A stretch of 64,000 nucleotides of DNA from Prorocentrum cordatum (GCA_963575745.1 CAUYUJ010014329.1:20001-84000); one strand, 5' to 3'; positions 9,800 to 20,988 are shown, counted from the first letter of the stretch. A program made the numbers and translations. The notes: a model not told the origin generated them from the sequence alone.

Positions 9800-12700
9800 T
9801 GGATGATTAGCTGGCCCCTGGTGCACTTGCAGGCGCCGGCGGCTAGATTACCGCGGCCGCGCCTCAGAGGGCTCTCGCCCCAATCGCGCCGGTCTGCCCC
9901 AGCGCCGCTCGAGCGAAACTCACTCAGGTTAACCAAGACAGGACTGAGAGGCCTGAAACTACTCTGGGACGCCCTGACGCAATCCCGGGTTTTGGCGCGC
10001 GTGCCCAAGTGTCCGGTGCTTGCGCGCGGAAGTATGGATCGCGCGTGGCTCGGGTGTAATTCAAGTGTGGTTCAGGTGCAGTCTTTGTTGTTCAAGTGCA
10101 GCTCAAGAAGCAAACTTCAAATGTCTTCCAAGTGTGGTTCGAGTGTTATTGAGGTGCGTTTCAGGCGCAGTCCCACCAGCCCTCTGGACGTGAGTGGTTT
10201 AGGGGGCCCTCTCTGTCCTCAACCCCTTTCTCCCCCTTCGGGGAGGGGTTTGCCCCTCCCGCACCCCCTCCCCCATGGACCTGGAGAGGCCGTTCCGCGC
10301 GTCGCCAGGGCGCCGCGCGCTGCAATTTCATAGAGTTTCGGGGCCCGACGGGGGGACAAAGAAAAGTGCTCGTCTCTGTTTTGATCGATCGCCTCCAAGA
10401 TGGCCCCAAGAGACCTCCCAGACCCCCCCAAAGAGCCCCAAGAGGGCCCCAACAGCGCCCCAAGAGAGCCCCAAAGGAGCCCCAAGGGAGCCCCGAGAGG
10501 CTCCACGGGAACCCCAAAAGGGCCCAGCGACTTCCAAAATATCCCCAAGAAGGTTCCGGGATACCCACAAGATGCTTCCAAGAGGCCCCCAAAGCGAAAG
10601 ACCCAGAGAAGTAGAAGGATATACGCGTGGGCAGGAGGAGGCGCGCCCGAAAGCCACGACTGCCGGCATGCTTCGCACAAGTTGCTGTTCTGGAATGGGC
10701 TGGTGGGGATGCGCGAAGCGTAAAGAATTTAAATGTGATTCGGAAGTCGTTCAGCTGCGGTCATTGTAGTCCGAGAAAAGTTGAAGTGTAGTTCAAGTCA
10801 AACCCGGGCGTCGTTCAAACCTCGTTCAAATGTAGTTCGAGCGCGGCTTAAGTGCGGTTCAATGTTACTTCAAGTGCGGCGCAAGGTAGTGATTGTAGTT
10901 CACGTGCAGTCCAAGACTAGATCCAGCTCAACTCAAGCGCAGTGCAAGTGGGGGTCACCTGTTGGTCCAAGTGTACTTCGGGTGTAATTCAAGCGCGGTT
11001 CAGGCGCAGCCTTCGTAGTTCAAGCGTAGACAAAAGTAACTCAAAGGTGACGCGGGTGTAGTTCACGGGCAGCTCAAGCGCGGTTCAGTTGTGCCTCAGT
11101 TGTAGCAAATTCCGGGGTCCAGGCCAAGCCCTTGTACTTGAAATGTGGCCCAGGTGTGAAGCGTGGTTCAAAAGGTAACTCAAGTGTAATTCAAGTGTAA
11201 TTCACATGTAGTTCAAGTGTAATTCAAATGTAATTCAAGTGTAAGCCAAGCGTGACATTCACATGTAGATCAAGTGTAATTCAAGTGTGGGCATCGTGTA
11301 CTTCAAGTGCCCCACCCAGGGCGGCTCAGGTGTAGACCGTGCAGTTCTAGTGTAGTCAAAGTGTAGTTCGGGTATAACTCAAGTGTATTCCTGGTGTAGT
11401 GTCCCTTTGTGTTCCAAATGTACTGCAGGTAGAGTTTCAAGGGGGGTCAGGCGTGGCCCGTGTAGTTCACGTACAGTTCAAGTGTAGGCCACATGTAGTT
11501 CATGTACAATTAAAGTGTAGCTCAAGTGACATTCAAGCGCGCCAAAGATGTAATGCAATCTGGTTCACGTAATGAAATTGCACCGCATGTGAATTTCACG
11601 TGCAGTTGAAGTGGCGTTCGAGTGCGGTTCAAGCGGTGTCCGTGCAGTATCAATCTAATCCAAGTGTGGTCCAGGTGTTCCCCAAGCGTTTTTCAGTGCA
11701 GTCCAAATGAAGTTCCAGGGGGGGGGCGACATATCTCTCAGGCGTGGTCCGAATGCGGCACGGGCGTAGCGCCTGTAGTCCATGAGAAGTTTAAGTTCAA
11801 GCCAGACGTAGTTCACATGTAGTTCGAATGCAGGTCCAGTATGGCACAAGTGCAGACCAATCGCGATGCAAGTGTAGTTCAGAAGCACCCCTTGTAATTC
11901 AAGGGTGGTCCAACTGTGGCTCGAATGTAGATCCGGTAAAATCAAAATCTTGTCCAAGTGAACTCAAACTGTTATTCAAAGCTTCATTAGCTTGGGCTTA
12001 AGGGAGTCAAAAGTGGATCCGGCATGGACTTTGTAATTAAAATGTGGCCCAATGGCAGTTCAAGTGCACTTCAAGTGTAGTTCAAGCAGTTCGAACGCAA
12101 TCCAAATTTAGTTCAAGTGGATTCGCGTGTAGAGCCAGCGCGAACAAGGTGAATCCCAAGTAGTCCAAGTGTAGTTCAAATGCCCTCCACTTTGAATTCA
12201 AGGGTAGCGCACATGTATCCCAAGTGCCGTTCAAGTAAAAGTCAAGTGTGAGCAAGGTGCAGTCAAAATGCGGTTGCTGTGTAGTTCTTGTAATCCGAAT
12301 GTAGTGCCAGCGCAGTTCAAGTCCGAGTCAAAAGTAATTCAAGTGCTCTTCAGGCGTAGCCCAACTGAAATTCACGCTTGGCTCGTGGATCCCCCGTGTT
12401 TCAAGTGTACTTCACGTGTAAGTCAAGTGTGATTCAAAAGCTGCTCACACGCAGTGCACATGAAGTTTTTACGTTTTGTGTTAGTGCAGTCCAAGTCAAG
12501 CGCGGTCCAGTTGTAGCCCCCGTACATCAACTGTCGCTCAAATCTAGAGCAAGCCTGTCTCAGGTGTAATTCAAATGCAACGCAGGCGCGCTTCAAGCGT
12601 AGCCTGTTGTACTACAACTGCAGTTCAGGTGTAACCAAGTAAAGTCCATGTTTCGTTTCGGAGAACTTCAAGTGTAGTTCATGAGTAGATCAAATCCAGC

Positions 12701-13240
12701 CCAAGTGCAGTTTACGCATAGTTCAGGTGCAGTGCAGGCGCAGTTCGAGTGCAAGACGAGACGGGCGCAGGTGCTCAGTGCAAGTGCAGACCCACTGCAG
12801 TTCCAATTTATTTCTTGCGCAGTGCAGGAGGATTCCGTTCAAGTGTGGCTCGAACGGAGACATTGCTGCTGAGTAATAATAAAGTTACAGCTCGTATGTA
12901 GGTCGAATCTAGTCCAGGAGTAATTTTCAAGCGTAGGTGAAGTGTACTTCAAGTGTCGTTCAAGTGCATCTCAAATGTAAATGAGGGGAGGCTCGGTAGT
13001 TCCCCGCGCGGTTGAAGTGCAGTTCGACGGTACTCCAAGTGTAGTTCAACAACAGTTCAAGCGTAATCAAGACGTTCTCAAGCGCAGCCAAGTGCAAGCC
13101 TTCTAGTTCTAGTGTAGCGCAGGCGTAGTTCCAGCATTTTCCAGGCACGGTTAAAGAACAATACAAGCGTTGCGCAAGTGTACTTCAAGCGCAGCGCAAG
13201 TGCACTTCAAGTGCAGTTCGACTGTAAAGCTCAGCGAGAC
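9800..13240. repeat. Degenerate TTCAAGTGTAG satellite
   Basis: About 3.2 kb, clearest from 10020, of an 11-13 base degenerate repeat with consensus near GTTCAAGTGTAG, each copy diverged. It lies between the protease/dUTPase part and the integrase part of the retroelement. A separate composite repeat (10171-10708) is embedded in it. Confidence 0.75.
10171..10708. repeat. Composite repeat with CCCACCAGCCC ends, copy 1
   Basis: The left end TCCCACCAGCCCTCTGG and the right end TGGAATGGGCTGGTGGGG are approximate inverted repeats. The interior holds CCCCTTTCTCCCCCTTCGGG and then many CCAAGAGGCCCCAAGA-type words. A second, longer copy occurs at 59918-60951, including the CGCGAAGCGTAAAGAATT flank on the right. 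Confidence 0.55.
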
Positions 13241-13249
13241 GCACCGCAT

Positions 13250-14160
13250 TACCGCGCGGCACCGCGCGGCGCAGAGGGGCAGGAAGCGGGCTCCAATTTC
13301 GGCAGCGCTGCCTCGCAGCCCCGCGCGAAACAACACTGCGCGGCGCAACGCGGCGCCGCGAGGAACGACGCGCGCGACGTTGGAACGTCGTTTGCTTGAC
13401 ATGCGTGAGCACGAGTAATTCACGAGGCGCGAACGCGTTCATCGCTAAGCGCGCGAATCAAACGGAAGTCCGACACTGCTCCGCAAAAGTGCCGCATCGC
13501 GCCGTCGCGCGCAGGCGCGCGCATCCAGGCGCCCCGCTCCCATGGCGCATTCGTCGGCGAAGGTTTCCGCGCAACCATCCGAGTGGAAACCGCTTCAACA
13601 TTGCCCGCGCACTCGCGGCAAGTTTGCCCGAGCACGCGCACCTCGTTCATCCGCGGGTGAATCTCGGCCACCCTGCAGTTCTATCAAGGAGCTACGAGTG
13701 GCACCGCGCGGCGAGGGTCGATGAATAAGTTCGAGGATGGCACGCGAAGCAGCCAACGCTGCTTCTGCATGTGAAGCCGCAGGTTGCCCCCAAAGCTCCG
13801 GTGATAGAGCTGTCATTTCTGGCATAATCGCACTGCTATGAAGGACGAAGGTGCGCGCGTCCGTTCTGCGCGATGGATGCAGCGGCGTGCGCTGTGCCCC
13901 TGCGACGACGATTGCGCGCGCCGCATCGCCGCGCCCGCGCAGCGCCAACGGCGCGCCGCGCCCCCCTCCGGGAAACCCGGCGGGGCGACCTGGCCCCGCG
14001 GCCCGCGCGCGCCGCCAGGCCAAACCTTGCGAGCTGACCCGCCCTCCTCAGATCGAGGCAGCCCCGCGGGGTTTTCGGCGGCAGTTGCCGAGAGACCCCA
14101 AGGACGCCGCGCTACCTACTTCTCACGGGGCCGGGCCGCGGCTGGGGAAGGTCGCGCCAG
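13250..14160. other. GC-rich stretch, no supported gene
   Basis: Lies downstream (minus sense) of the dUTPase-like frame and should correspond to polyprotein sequence between dUTPase and integrase. No frame could be matched with confidence; minus-strand patches near 13600-13830 are protein-like but unassigned. Confidence 0.4.
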
Positions 14161-14164
14161 CGTG

Positions 14165-15062
14165 TCACGCGCCCCGAGATCCGCGAGAAGACGGGGGAAG
14201 GTTGGGAACGACCACGGCGTCCGCATCGTCGATGATGCGTTCCAGGGCGAGCTGGCCGACCCGTTGGCCTTGCTCTGCCGCGAACGTCCACGGACTAGAA
14301 TTGCGCATGATCGCCGAGATCTCGCCGCGGCAATCAGGGTTCATCACGCCGTCCAAGACGTCCACGCCGCTGCAGCCGAGTCCTGAGTGAGGGGCAGTCC
14401 GCGGGCAAATGCCCCGCGGCGCAAGAGCTGCCACGCCCGCAGACGCCAGTGCACGGCCACCGATCGCGAGACCGACATCCCTGGCATGCAGGTCGTAGCA
14501 TGCTGCCTGCGGCGCGCCCCGCACCGGTGCTTGCGCGTTGGAGCTTGGCAGCTGGACCTCGAGAATCCTGAACTCACGGCCGTCGCTGGAGTCGCAGCCC
14601 CCGCGGTCGCCGCCCACTGCCAGCAGCGTGTTCTGCTCGTGCGGTAGTCCTCCGGAGGGCGGCTGGGGTCGGTCAAAGATGTCGACTGGGCTACAGAGAC
14701 GGCCACTCAGCGCAGATCCCGCGACGAAGTGGATGGTGCCAGGACCCCAATTCATTTCGTTGCCACCAAGCCCGGGGAACGTCAGGCGCACGCGGGCCGC
14801 GCCTGCCCCCCCCGCCCCGTCGATGGTCCGCGAGGTTTGCAGACCCAGAAGGCAGAAATATCTAAGCCTGCGCCCTCCGCGGCCGGAGCGCGCACGTTGT
14901 GCCGCGTGGTCGCGCCATCGCGGGTGGTCGCTGCGATATGGCAGCGCGCCCCCCAGCGCGCAACCTGCGGCAATTTGGCGACTCCTGCCGCATAGAGTGG
15001 CGCTGGCCAGGTTCACGGCAAAGCGTCGCCCCCAGAGGTTGGTCCAAACTCGCCAAAAGATA
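14165..15062 (-). pseudogene. Retroelement protease remnant joined to dUTPase-like domain
   Basis: One minus-strand frame, open from about 15062 to the stop at 14165. It begins with FWRVWTNLWGRRFAVNLA, where relatives of this protease carry DPGAWTNL, so the active-site Asp is gone. LLGLQTSRTIDG and VRLTFPGLGGNEMNWGPG follow, typical of the C-terminal half of that protease as I recall it. From residue 150 (counted from the Met at 15016) comes a trimeric dUTPase fold: motif 1 AACYDLHA (171-178), motif 2 RTAPHSGLG (206-214), motif 3 GVMNPDCRGE (223-232), motif 4 GQRVGQLALERI (250-261), and a truncated motif 5 RGSRGA (278-283). In motif 3 the catalytic Asp is Asn226 and the usual Tyr is Cys229, so the enzyme should be dead. 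Fusion of dUTPase behind the protease implies a polyprotein. Confidence 0.6.
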
Positions 15063-15429
15063 AAGTGAGACGCTCGGACAACGCGCCCCTGCGCCCGACG
15101 ACGCGGGCCACCGCGGGGGCGCCGGTCGGCGCGACGGCACGTGCAAGTCCAGGTGTGCGTCGTAGGGCACTACCGCGTCCATGGCGGACATTGAATTGGC
15201 AGCGCTGCCTGCTGACAACATTCGATCCTGCCGCGGCGCCCCAGGTGCCGGCGCGGGCCAACGGGATTATATGGCGCCCTGCCGCGGTGGAGTCTTCTCG
15301 ACGGGCGGGCGGGCTCCATGGGCGCCAGACCCGTCGGATCAGGGCCTGCCGCACGGGCCGGCGCCGCAGGCGTCGGACCCGCCGGAGCAGGATCTGCGCC
15401 GACGAAGCGGTCGTCGATGACGTCGGCTT

Positions 15430-15575
15430 GGCCTCGATACGCCTGGCAGTACACCGTGTGGGCGTCGGCGCTCTGCATATGCTGCGAGCGCACGCCTGGC
15501 GCAAGATGCGGCAGCACTGGAGGCGCATTACCCGGTCGCCATGTACAGAGGTCTCGAGACAAATAGGACATCCCC
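15430..15575 (-). pseudogene. RING-like zinc-finger remnant of the retroelement
   Basis: Minus-strand frame with GCPICLE (about 15575-15555), VMRLQCC and RQACAR. The match then continues in another frame as HMQSADAHTVYCQAYRG (15487-15440), so one frameshift lies near 15487. The pattern resembles a C3HC4 RING, but the histidine positions read Arg and the last CxxC pair is incomplete. It lies about 370 bases upstream of the protease remnant on the same strand and is probably part of the same polyprotein. Confidence 0.45.
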
Positions 15576-16039
15576 TGTCATCGCCGTCGAATACAGCAAC
15601 GCGGGCAGGTGCAGCAGTCGCGGCGGCAGGCGCGGGAGGTTTTCCGTCTGACCCTCGGCGGCCTGGCGTCGCTGCTCGATTTGTTGTCGTAAGAGCTCTA
15701 GTGCAAACTGCGCGATGTGCTGTGTAGCTCGTCGAGGAGCCGTCGTTGCGTGCGGTCGGGAGTGCTGCCCGCGGTCGCCGCTCGACATCGAGGTCTCGCG
15801 GCCGGCGAACCACATGGCCACTCCCCCAGATGGCTGGTTGGCTCACGTCGATCGAAGCGTTCTGGCTGAATAGGGCCAGGCCAGGTTATTGGGAGACTCC
15901 AGCACTGGCGGTCATACGGCTGCTGGCGCGGTCTGTGGTGGCCACGCGAAGCTTGATCCGGGGGCTGAGACTGATGGTATGTAAACCCAGCTCGGTAACT
16001 GCACGTCGGCAGGTGAGGTCGCAGGCGTCGCGACTCGTG

Positions 16040-16705
16040 CATTCATGTCGCCCACCCAGTAAAGCCCTTAAGATTGCCCCTGTTGGCAAGCGCTGGCCTT
16101 TCCTCATCGCACCCCCCATGTTCTCGCTCCTGATCCCTCCTCGTCGCACCACCACCCCTTCCGGGGCTCTCCTGCACCGCCAAGGCGGAAAAGTGCGTGG
16201 TGAGGATAGTGGCAAAGAAGTCTTGGAAAGCCGCGCACACCTGCAGCCATGCTGGGTTTTGCTTACAAGTCTGGTGCCGATCTCGCGCGCCAGCTTGGGC
16301 CGTTCCAGCATCAAGTGTGTTGTGACGCCGTACTGCCGCGCGCAGACCGCGAAGATGGCGTCGGCCTGGGCGACGGCACCACCCTCGACGAGGGTCACTT
16401 GTACTCACGCAGCGGCCTGCGAAGCGTCGAGTACGACATCAGGTAACCTCTGTGCCTCCGAGCTGGTAGAAGGCGTCGCTCACGTGGGCCAGACCAGCCT
16501 TGGTGGCCTGGGAGGCTCGGCGCATGACTGCGACGGCCATCTCGGTACCAAGATTATCGGCGCCCTTGAGGACGATGGCGATCACGGGGAATGGGGTGTA
16601 CTGTCGGCGGGGTTCCGTGAGCAGCCGTTCGCCGTCGTCGTGGCCGTGTAGCGAGATGTTCGCGGTGAAGGCAATGGGACACCTGCTGCGTTGCGCGCCG
16701 GGTTT
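16040..16705 (-). CDS. Unrecognised coding-like fragments
   Basis: Three protein-like patches in different minus-strand frames: FPVIAIVLKGADNLGTEMAV followed by VMRRASQATKAGLAHVSDAF and YQLG (about 16640-16455); then TLVEGGAVAQADAIFAVCA followed by RQYGVTTHLMLERPKLA (about 16400-16280); then WLQVCAAFQDFFATILTTHF (about 16250-16190). A GC donor after CTCGGAG and an acceptor TACAAG would splice the first two in frame with an intron of only about 58 bases. Frameshift decay is the alternative. They lie upstream of the retroelement's RING piece, so they could be its 5' part. Function unknown. Confidence 0.3.
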
Positions 16706-16919
16706 GCCGAGACTGGGGCGGACTCGCCGTTGGAGCCGAGGTCCAGTGGGGAGGGTCCCGCACCCTCTTGAGCGCATCCGTCCCAGGCTGGGGCTGGTGC
16801 GCCACCGTTGTCGAAGCCTTGGGCGCGATGGTGGTGCTCGAACGTCCGATCCTGTGGTTGCCGCACGACCGCTGGAGACCAGTCTTGGGTTGCTGCACCT
16901 ACTTTTCTGGTGTGGGATC

Positions 16920-17200
16920 GGCGGAGGAGGAGGAGGAGGAGGAGGAGGAGGAGGAGGAGGAGGAGGAAGACGAGGAGGAAGACGAGGAGGAGGAGGCGGA
17001 GGAGGAGCTGTTTCAGCTGTTTCGCCTCTCGCTCCCCGCGGGTCGCGCGGCAGACGCGCCGCGCCTGCCGCCCTTGCCGCGGCGGCCTGCTCTCGGGACG
17101 TCGCGGCCCTGGGGCCCACCTCCTCTCCACTCGCGCCTTGCGGAGCAGGAGGAGGAGGAGGAGGAGGAGGAGGAGGAGGAGGAGGAGGACAGGGACCCCT
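16920..17200. repeat. GGA microsatellite pair
   Basis: Two GGA runs, 16920-17010 and about 17150-17190, separated by GC-rich sequence. Long Glu/Gly-rich open frames here are artefacts. Confidence 0.8.
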
Positions 17201-17345
17201 TCGTGAGCTCAGCGCAGGCACGCGAGGCGCGGCCAGCACCGCCCTCGCGGAGCGCGTCACGGGGCGCACCGCTGCGGGCGCCTTCGCGAGCGAGCGCGAG
17301 TGCCTGCTCAGTGGCGCGCGGGTCCCGGTCGGAGGAGCCTCGGTG

Positions 17346-17510
17346 TTAGTCGGGCCTGTCCTCCTACGGGGGGATTGTCGACGAAAAACAAAAAATACTC
17401 CAAACATACCCCCCAAATGGTCACAAAAAACTCCCCCCCTCAAAAAAAAACGTCCCCTGAGTATTAACTATTTTGAATACCCCTCTGGTAGAGGGACAGG
17501 CCCGACTTAA
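17346..17510. mobile_element. MITE-like element, copy 3 of 4
   Basis: GTCGGGCCTGTCCTCCTACG at the left and GAGGGACAGGCCCGAC at the right. TTA on the left and TTAA on the right flank it directly, the clearest target-site duplication among the four copies. The interior is AT-rich and non-coding. Confidence 0.75.
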
Positions 17511-17669
17511 GCCTCGGTCGTCGCGCGGCGGCCCTTTGCCATTGACCACCGCGGCATCCGGCGTGGGGGAGACGGGTATCGCCTATAGCCTCGCTCCCGA
17601 GAGCGAGTCCAGGACGTACCAGGGGGCTCGGAGAAGGCCCGGGTCACGGGGGACCCTGGAGCAAAGGAT

Positions 17670-17960
17670 ATAGAGAGAGGGGGAAGGCGAAAGCGACAGA
17701 GAGAGAGAGAGAGAGAGAACGAGAGAGAGAGTGAGAAAAAAACAACTAATTTTTGAGAAAGAGAGGGAGAGAGAGAGAGAGAGGGAGAGAGAGAGAGGGA
17801 GAGAACGAGAGAGAGAGAGAGAAACAAAAACAAAAAACTAATTTTGAGAAAGAGAGAGAGGGAGAGAGAGGGAGAGGGATAGAGAACGAGAGACCGAGAG
17901 AGAGAGAGAGAGAGAGAGCGATAGCTAGAGGCTAGAGAGAGAGAGAGAGAAAACACAAAA
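17670..17960. repeat. GA microsatellite with ACAAAAAC inserts
   Basis: GAGAGA runs interrupted by two similar blocks (AAAAACAACTAATTTTTGAG and CAAAAAACTAATTTTGAG), so the array is a higher-order duplicate. Confidence 0.85.
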
Positions 17961-18129
17961 AAAGAGAAACAAAAAAAGAGAGAACCTCCGTTGGGGCCAG
18001 GCGACCCCGCTCGGGGGACGGCGCCAAATTGCTGGACTCCCTCGAGCACCCGGGGCAGGTGCCGGCGAGCGCCCGGGGACGGGGGGAGGGGTCCTTCTCA
18101 ATGGGGCCCAGGGACACGCAAAGAAATGC

Positions 18130-18300
18130 ACACGAGCACCAGGATCCTCATGTTTTATTTCCAGGAGCACACCTCAAACAAAACAAAAATAACAAACAAA
18201 AAGCATAAGTAAATAACAAAACAATAAAAAGAGACTCATTTCCAGTCAAAAAGACAGATTTCCAAAACAAAAAAAACACTAAATGGTTTCCCGTATGTTC
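18130..18300. other. A-rich spacer
   Basis: A-rich sequence with AACAAAA words next to the GA array. No gene seen. Confidence 0.5.
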
Positions 18301-18477
18301 TGGGTGTCTGCCTTCCCCCCCCCACTGCCCATCTGTTCCCGTATGTTATGGGTGTATGCCTTCCACCCCCCCACACTGCCCATCTTTTCCCTTATTCTCG
18401 GGGGAGTCGACGATTCCTGGTGTCTGTGAGGCTCACGACCCCCCGCCCGCGCCCGTCTCCTCCGCCCTCCGATTATG

Positions 18478-18669
18478 AGAGGCCTGTTTTCCACCACCAC
18501 CACCACCACCATAAGTTGGAGGGGGGAGGAGGAGGAGGAGGAGGAGGAAGAGGAGGAGGAGGAGGACCAGGAGGAGGAGGACGAAGACGAGGAGGAGGAG
18601 GAGGAGGAGGAGGACCCCCTCCCCCTCCAACTGATGGCGGGGTGGTGATGGTGGACAACAGGCCCATCA
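18478..18669. mobile_element. Foldback element with GGA core, copy 3 of 3
   Basis: GAGGCCTGTTTTCCACCACC, AAGTTGGAGG, a GGA-rich core, CCCCCTCCCCCTCCAACT, and GGTGGACAACAGGCCCATC. Terminal inverted repeats as in the copies at 3674 and 4724. Confidence 0.6.
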
Positions 18670-19054
18670 GATTCTCTGTTGTGGGCCAGGCCAGATCACG
18701 AGCCGAGCAGGTCAGCGTGACCCCTCCCGGACGCTGGGCCCTGGGGGGCACGGGCCCTGAGGGGCGTGGGTCCCGGACCCCGGGGCCTTCCCCCCGGACC
18801 CGCTCTCCATCCGGGGGGCCGCTTCCTCACGGTCCCGGGCCACACGGAGGTCCCGAGGGCCCGAGCACGGCGACCACCTGTGGGGACCCGCTCTCCTCTG
18901 AGTGTCGTTCAACCGATCCCCATCCCCAGCGGCGTGGCCTGGGCCCCACTGGCCGATTTACCCTCCCCAGATGGGGACATAGGCCGTTCCCTTCGGGTCT
19001 CGAAGGGTGCATCCCCAACTGGGGTGGCGATTGGGTCGGGGCCCCGAAGGGCCA

Positions 19055-20100
19055 CACGGAGGAGGAGGAGGAGAAGGAGGAGGAGGAGGAGGCGGAGAGG
19101 GAGGAGGAGGTGGAGGAGGAGGAGGAGGAGGAGGAGGAGGAGGAGGAGGAGGAGGAGAAGGAGGAGGAGGAGGCGGAGGAGGAGGAGGAGGATGGAGGAG
19201 ACGAGGGGGAGGAGGGAGGAGAGGAAGAAGGCGGAGGAGGAGGAGGAGGAGGAGGAGAAGGAGGAGAGGAGAGAGGAGGAGCAGGAGGAGGAGGAGGAGG
19301 AAGAGGAGGAGAAGGAGCAGCAGAGAGGAGGAGGATTTCTTCTGGGAGGGAGGGAGGAAAGGGAGGAGGAGAAGGAGGAAGAGGAGGAGGGGGAGCAGGA
19401 GGAGGAGGAGGAGGAGGAGGAGGCATGCAGGACGACCACCTCACCAATCGGGGAGGACATCCAGTCCCCCGAATTCGACGTCCAGGGCGAAGCCTCCAAA
19501 CGGAGTCGGGGCCTTGGGCCCCGAACCGAGAGGCAACTTCGCCCCAGTTCGCGGATGGCTTCCGCTCCAGAGGTGGTCCAAGCGGGCACGGGTCGAGGAG
19601 GAGGAGAAGGAGGAGGAGGAGGAGCCTTTTACTTGGGTGAAGCCCACAGGTGCAGTGCCAGCGCGGGGCATCAGCGGCAGCTGGGGGCTTCGCAGAGCGA
19701 AAACAATTCACGACACGCAGCGCGCTCCAAGCAGGCGGTGCCTCTCGGTCAAAATGGCCACTCGGCATGCAGGACGACCACCTCACCAATCGGGGAGGAC
19801 ATCCAGTCCCCCAAATTCGACGTCCAGGGCGAAGCCTCAAAAGGGAGTCGGGGCCTTCGGCCCCGAACCGAGAGGCAACTTCGCCCCAGTTCGCGGATGG
19901 CTTCCGCGCCAGAGGTGGCCAAGCGGGAACGGGTCGAGAAGGAGAAGCAGGAGGAGGAGGAGGAGGAGGAGGAGAAGAGGAGGAGGAGAGGAGGAGGAGG
20001 AGGAGGAGGAGGAGGAGGAGGAGGAGGAGGAGGAGGAGGAGGAGGAGAGGAGGAGGAGGAGGAGGAGGAGGAGGAGGAGGAGGAGGAGGAGGAGGATGGG
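19055..20100. repeat. GGA arrays with two copies of a 175-bp unit
   Basis: Long GGA/GAG microsatellites surround two copies of a complex sequence (19423-19597 and 19765-19940, offset 342 bases) that start GCATGCAGGACGACCACC and differ at few positions. The 628-residue open frame across the region is low-complexity and not credible as a gene. Confidence 0.8.
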
Positions 20101-20209
20101 GCTCCTCTGAGACCCCGGGGAGGGGCGGGGAGGCGACGGCCGTCCCGGGGTGCGGTGACCGAGGAGGAGCGGGTCCCGAGGGCGGTCGCCGAGCTCGGGC
20201 CCTCGGGAG

Positions 20210-20495
20210 CCCTCTCCTCCTCCTCGTACTCCTCCGCCTCCTCCGCCCTCCTCCTTCTCCCTCCTCCTCCTCCTCCTCCTCCTCTCCTCCCCCTCCTTCC
20301 TCCCCATCATACCCCTCCTTCTACTCCTTCCTCCTCCTCCTCCTTCCCCTCCTCCTCCCCCTCCTCCCCCTCCTCCTCCCTTCTCACCCTTCTACTCCTT
20401 CTCCTACTTCCTCCTCCTCTCTCTCCCTCCTCCCCCCTCCTTCCTCCTCCTCCGCCTCCTCCTCCTCCTCCTCCTCCTCCTCCTCCTCCTCCACA
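20210..20495. repeat. CCT microsatellite tract
   Basis: TCC/CCT-rich low-complexity DNA, the pyrimidine counterpart of the preceding GGA arrays, so the two could pair as a very long foldback. Confidence 0.8.
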
Positions 20496-20832
20496 CCCAG
20501 CGATCCAACGCCTTGAAAAAGTCAGGACGGAGGTTTTGCGCAAGTTTCGGCCCCCAAGGGCCCTCGCCGGCCCTCGGGGTCGTCCAAAAACGACTCAGGA
20601 TGAAAAGCCGGTCCTGGGGAATGGGTCGAGACTTCTGGGGACCGCGCATTGAAAAACTCACGACATCGGATCTCTGGGAATGGTCACACCCCCGGCGATG
20701 AGGTTTTGGAACTCTGGCTGGCGCTCCTATGACCCCGTTGGACGCAAGACTCGGAGCGCGGCTTGGTGCTGGGGACGCGGATGAGAGAGAGAGAGAGAGG
20801 GACAGGAAGTAGAGAGAGAGAGAGAGACAGAC

Positions 20833-20988
20833 TTAGGTCGGGCGCGTCCCCCTAGAGGCGGAGCTTGCACGAAAAATCAGAAATAGTCGAAAAGCAGTCA
20901 AACATGATCAAACAAATACCCCCAAAGTAGTCCCATCTATATTCTGACTTTTTTGGAAAGAACGCCTCTGTGAGGGGCCGTGCCCGAC
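20833..20988. mobile_element. MITE-like element, copy 4 of 4 (most diverged)
   Basis: GTCGGGCGCGTCCCCCTAGA at the left and TGAGGGGCCGTGCCCGAC at the right, with TTAG before the left end. It is interrupted from its surroundings by GA microsatellites on both sides. Confidence 0.65.

Larger units (their letters stand above)
8130..15660 (-). mobile_element. Degenerate Ty1/copia-order retroelement, split by satellite
   Basis: The RING-like, protease and dUTPase pieces (15.6-14.2 kb) and the integrase and C-terminal region (9.7-8.1 kb) lie on the minus strand in the order expected when integrase follows protease. The gap of 4.4 kb is filled mainly by the TTCAAGTGTAG satellite. No long terminal repeats, primer-binding site or reverse transcriptase were recognised. 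Alternatively these are two separate fragments of one family. Frameshifts and stops show it is fossil. Confidence 0.5.

Noticed and set aside
18766-20652. 628-residue plus-strand open frame
   Set aside because: Almost entirely Glu/Gly/Arg/Pro-rich translation of GGA and CCT microsatellites, open in several frames; no complex domain.
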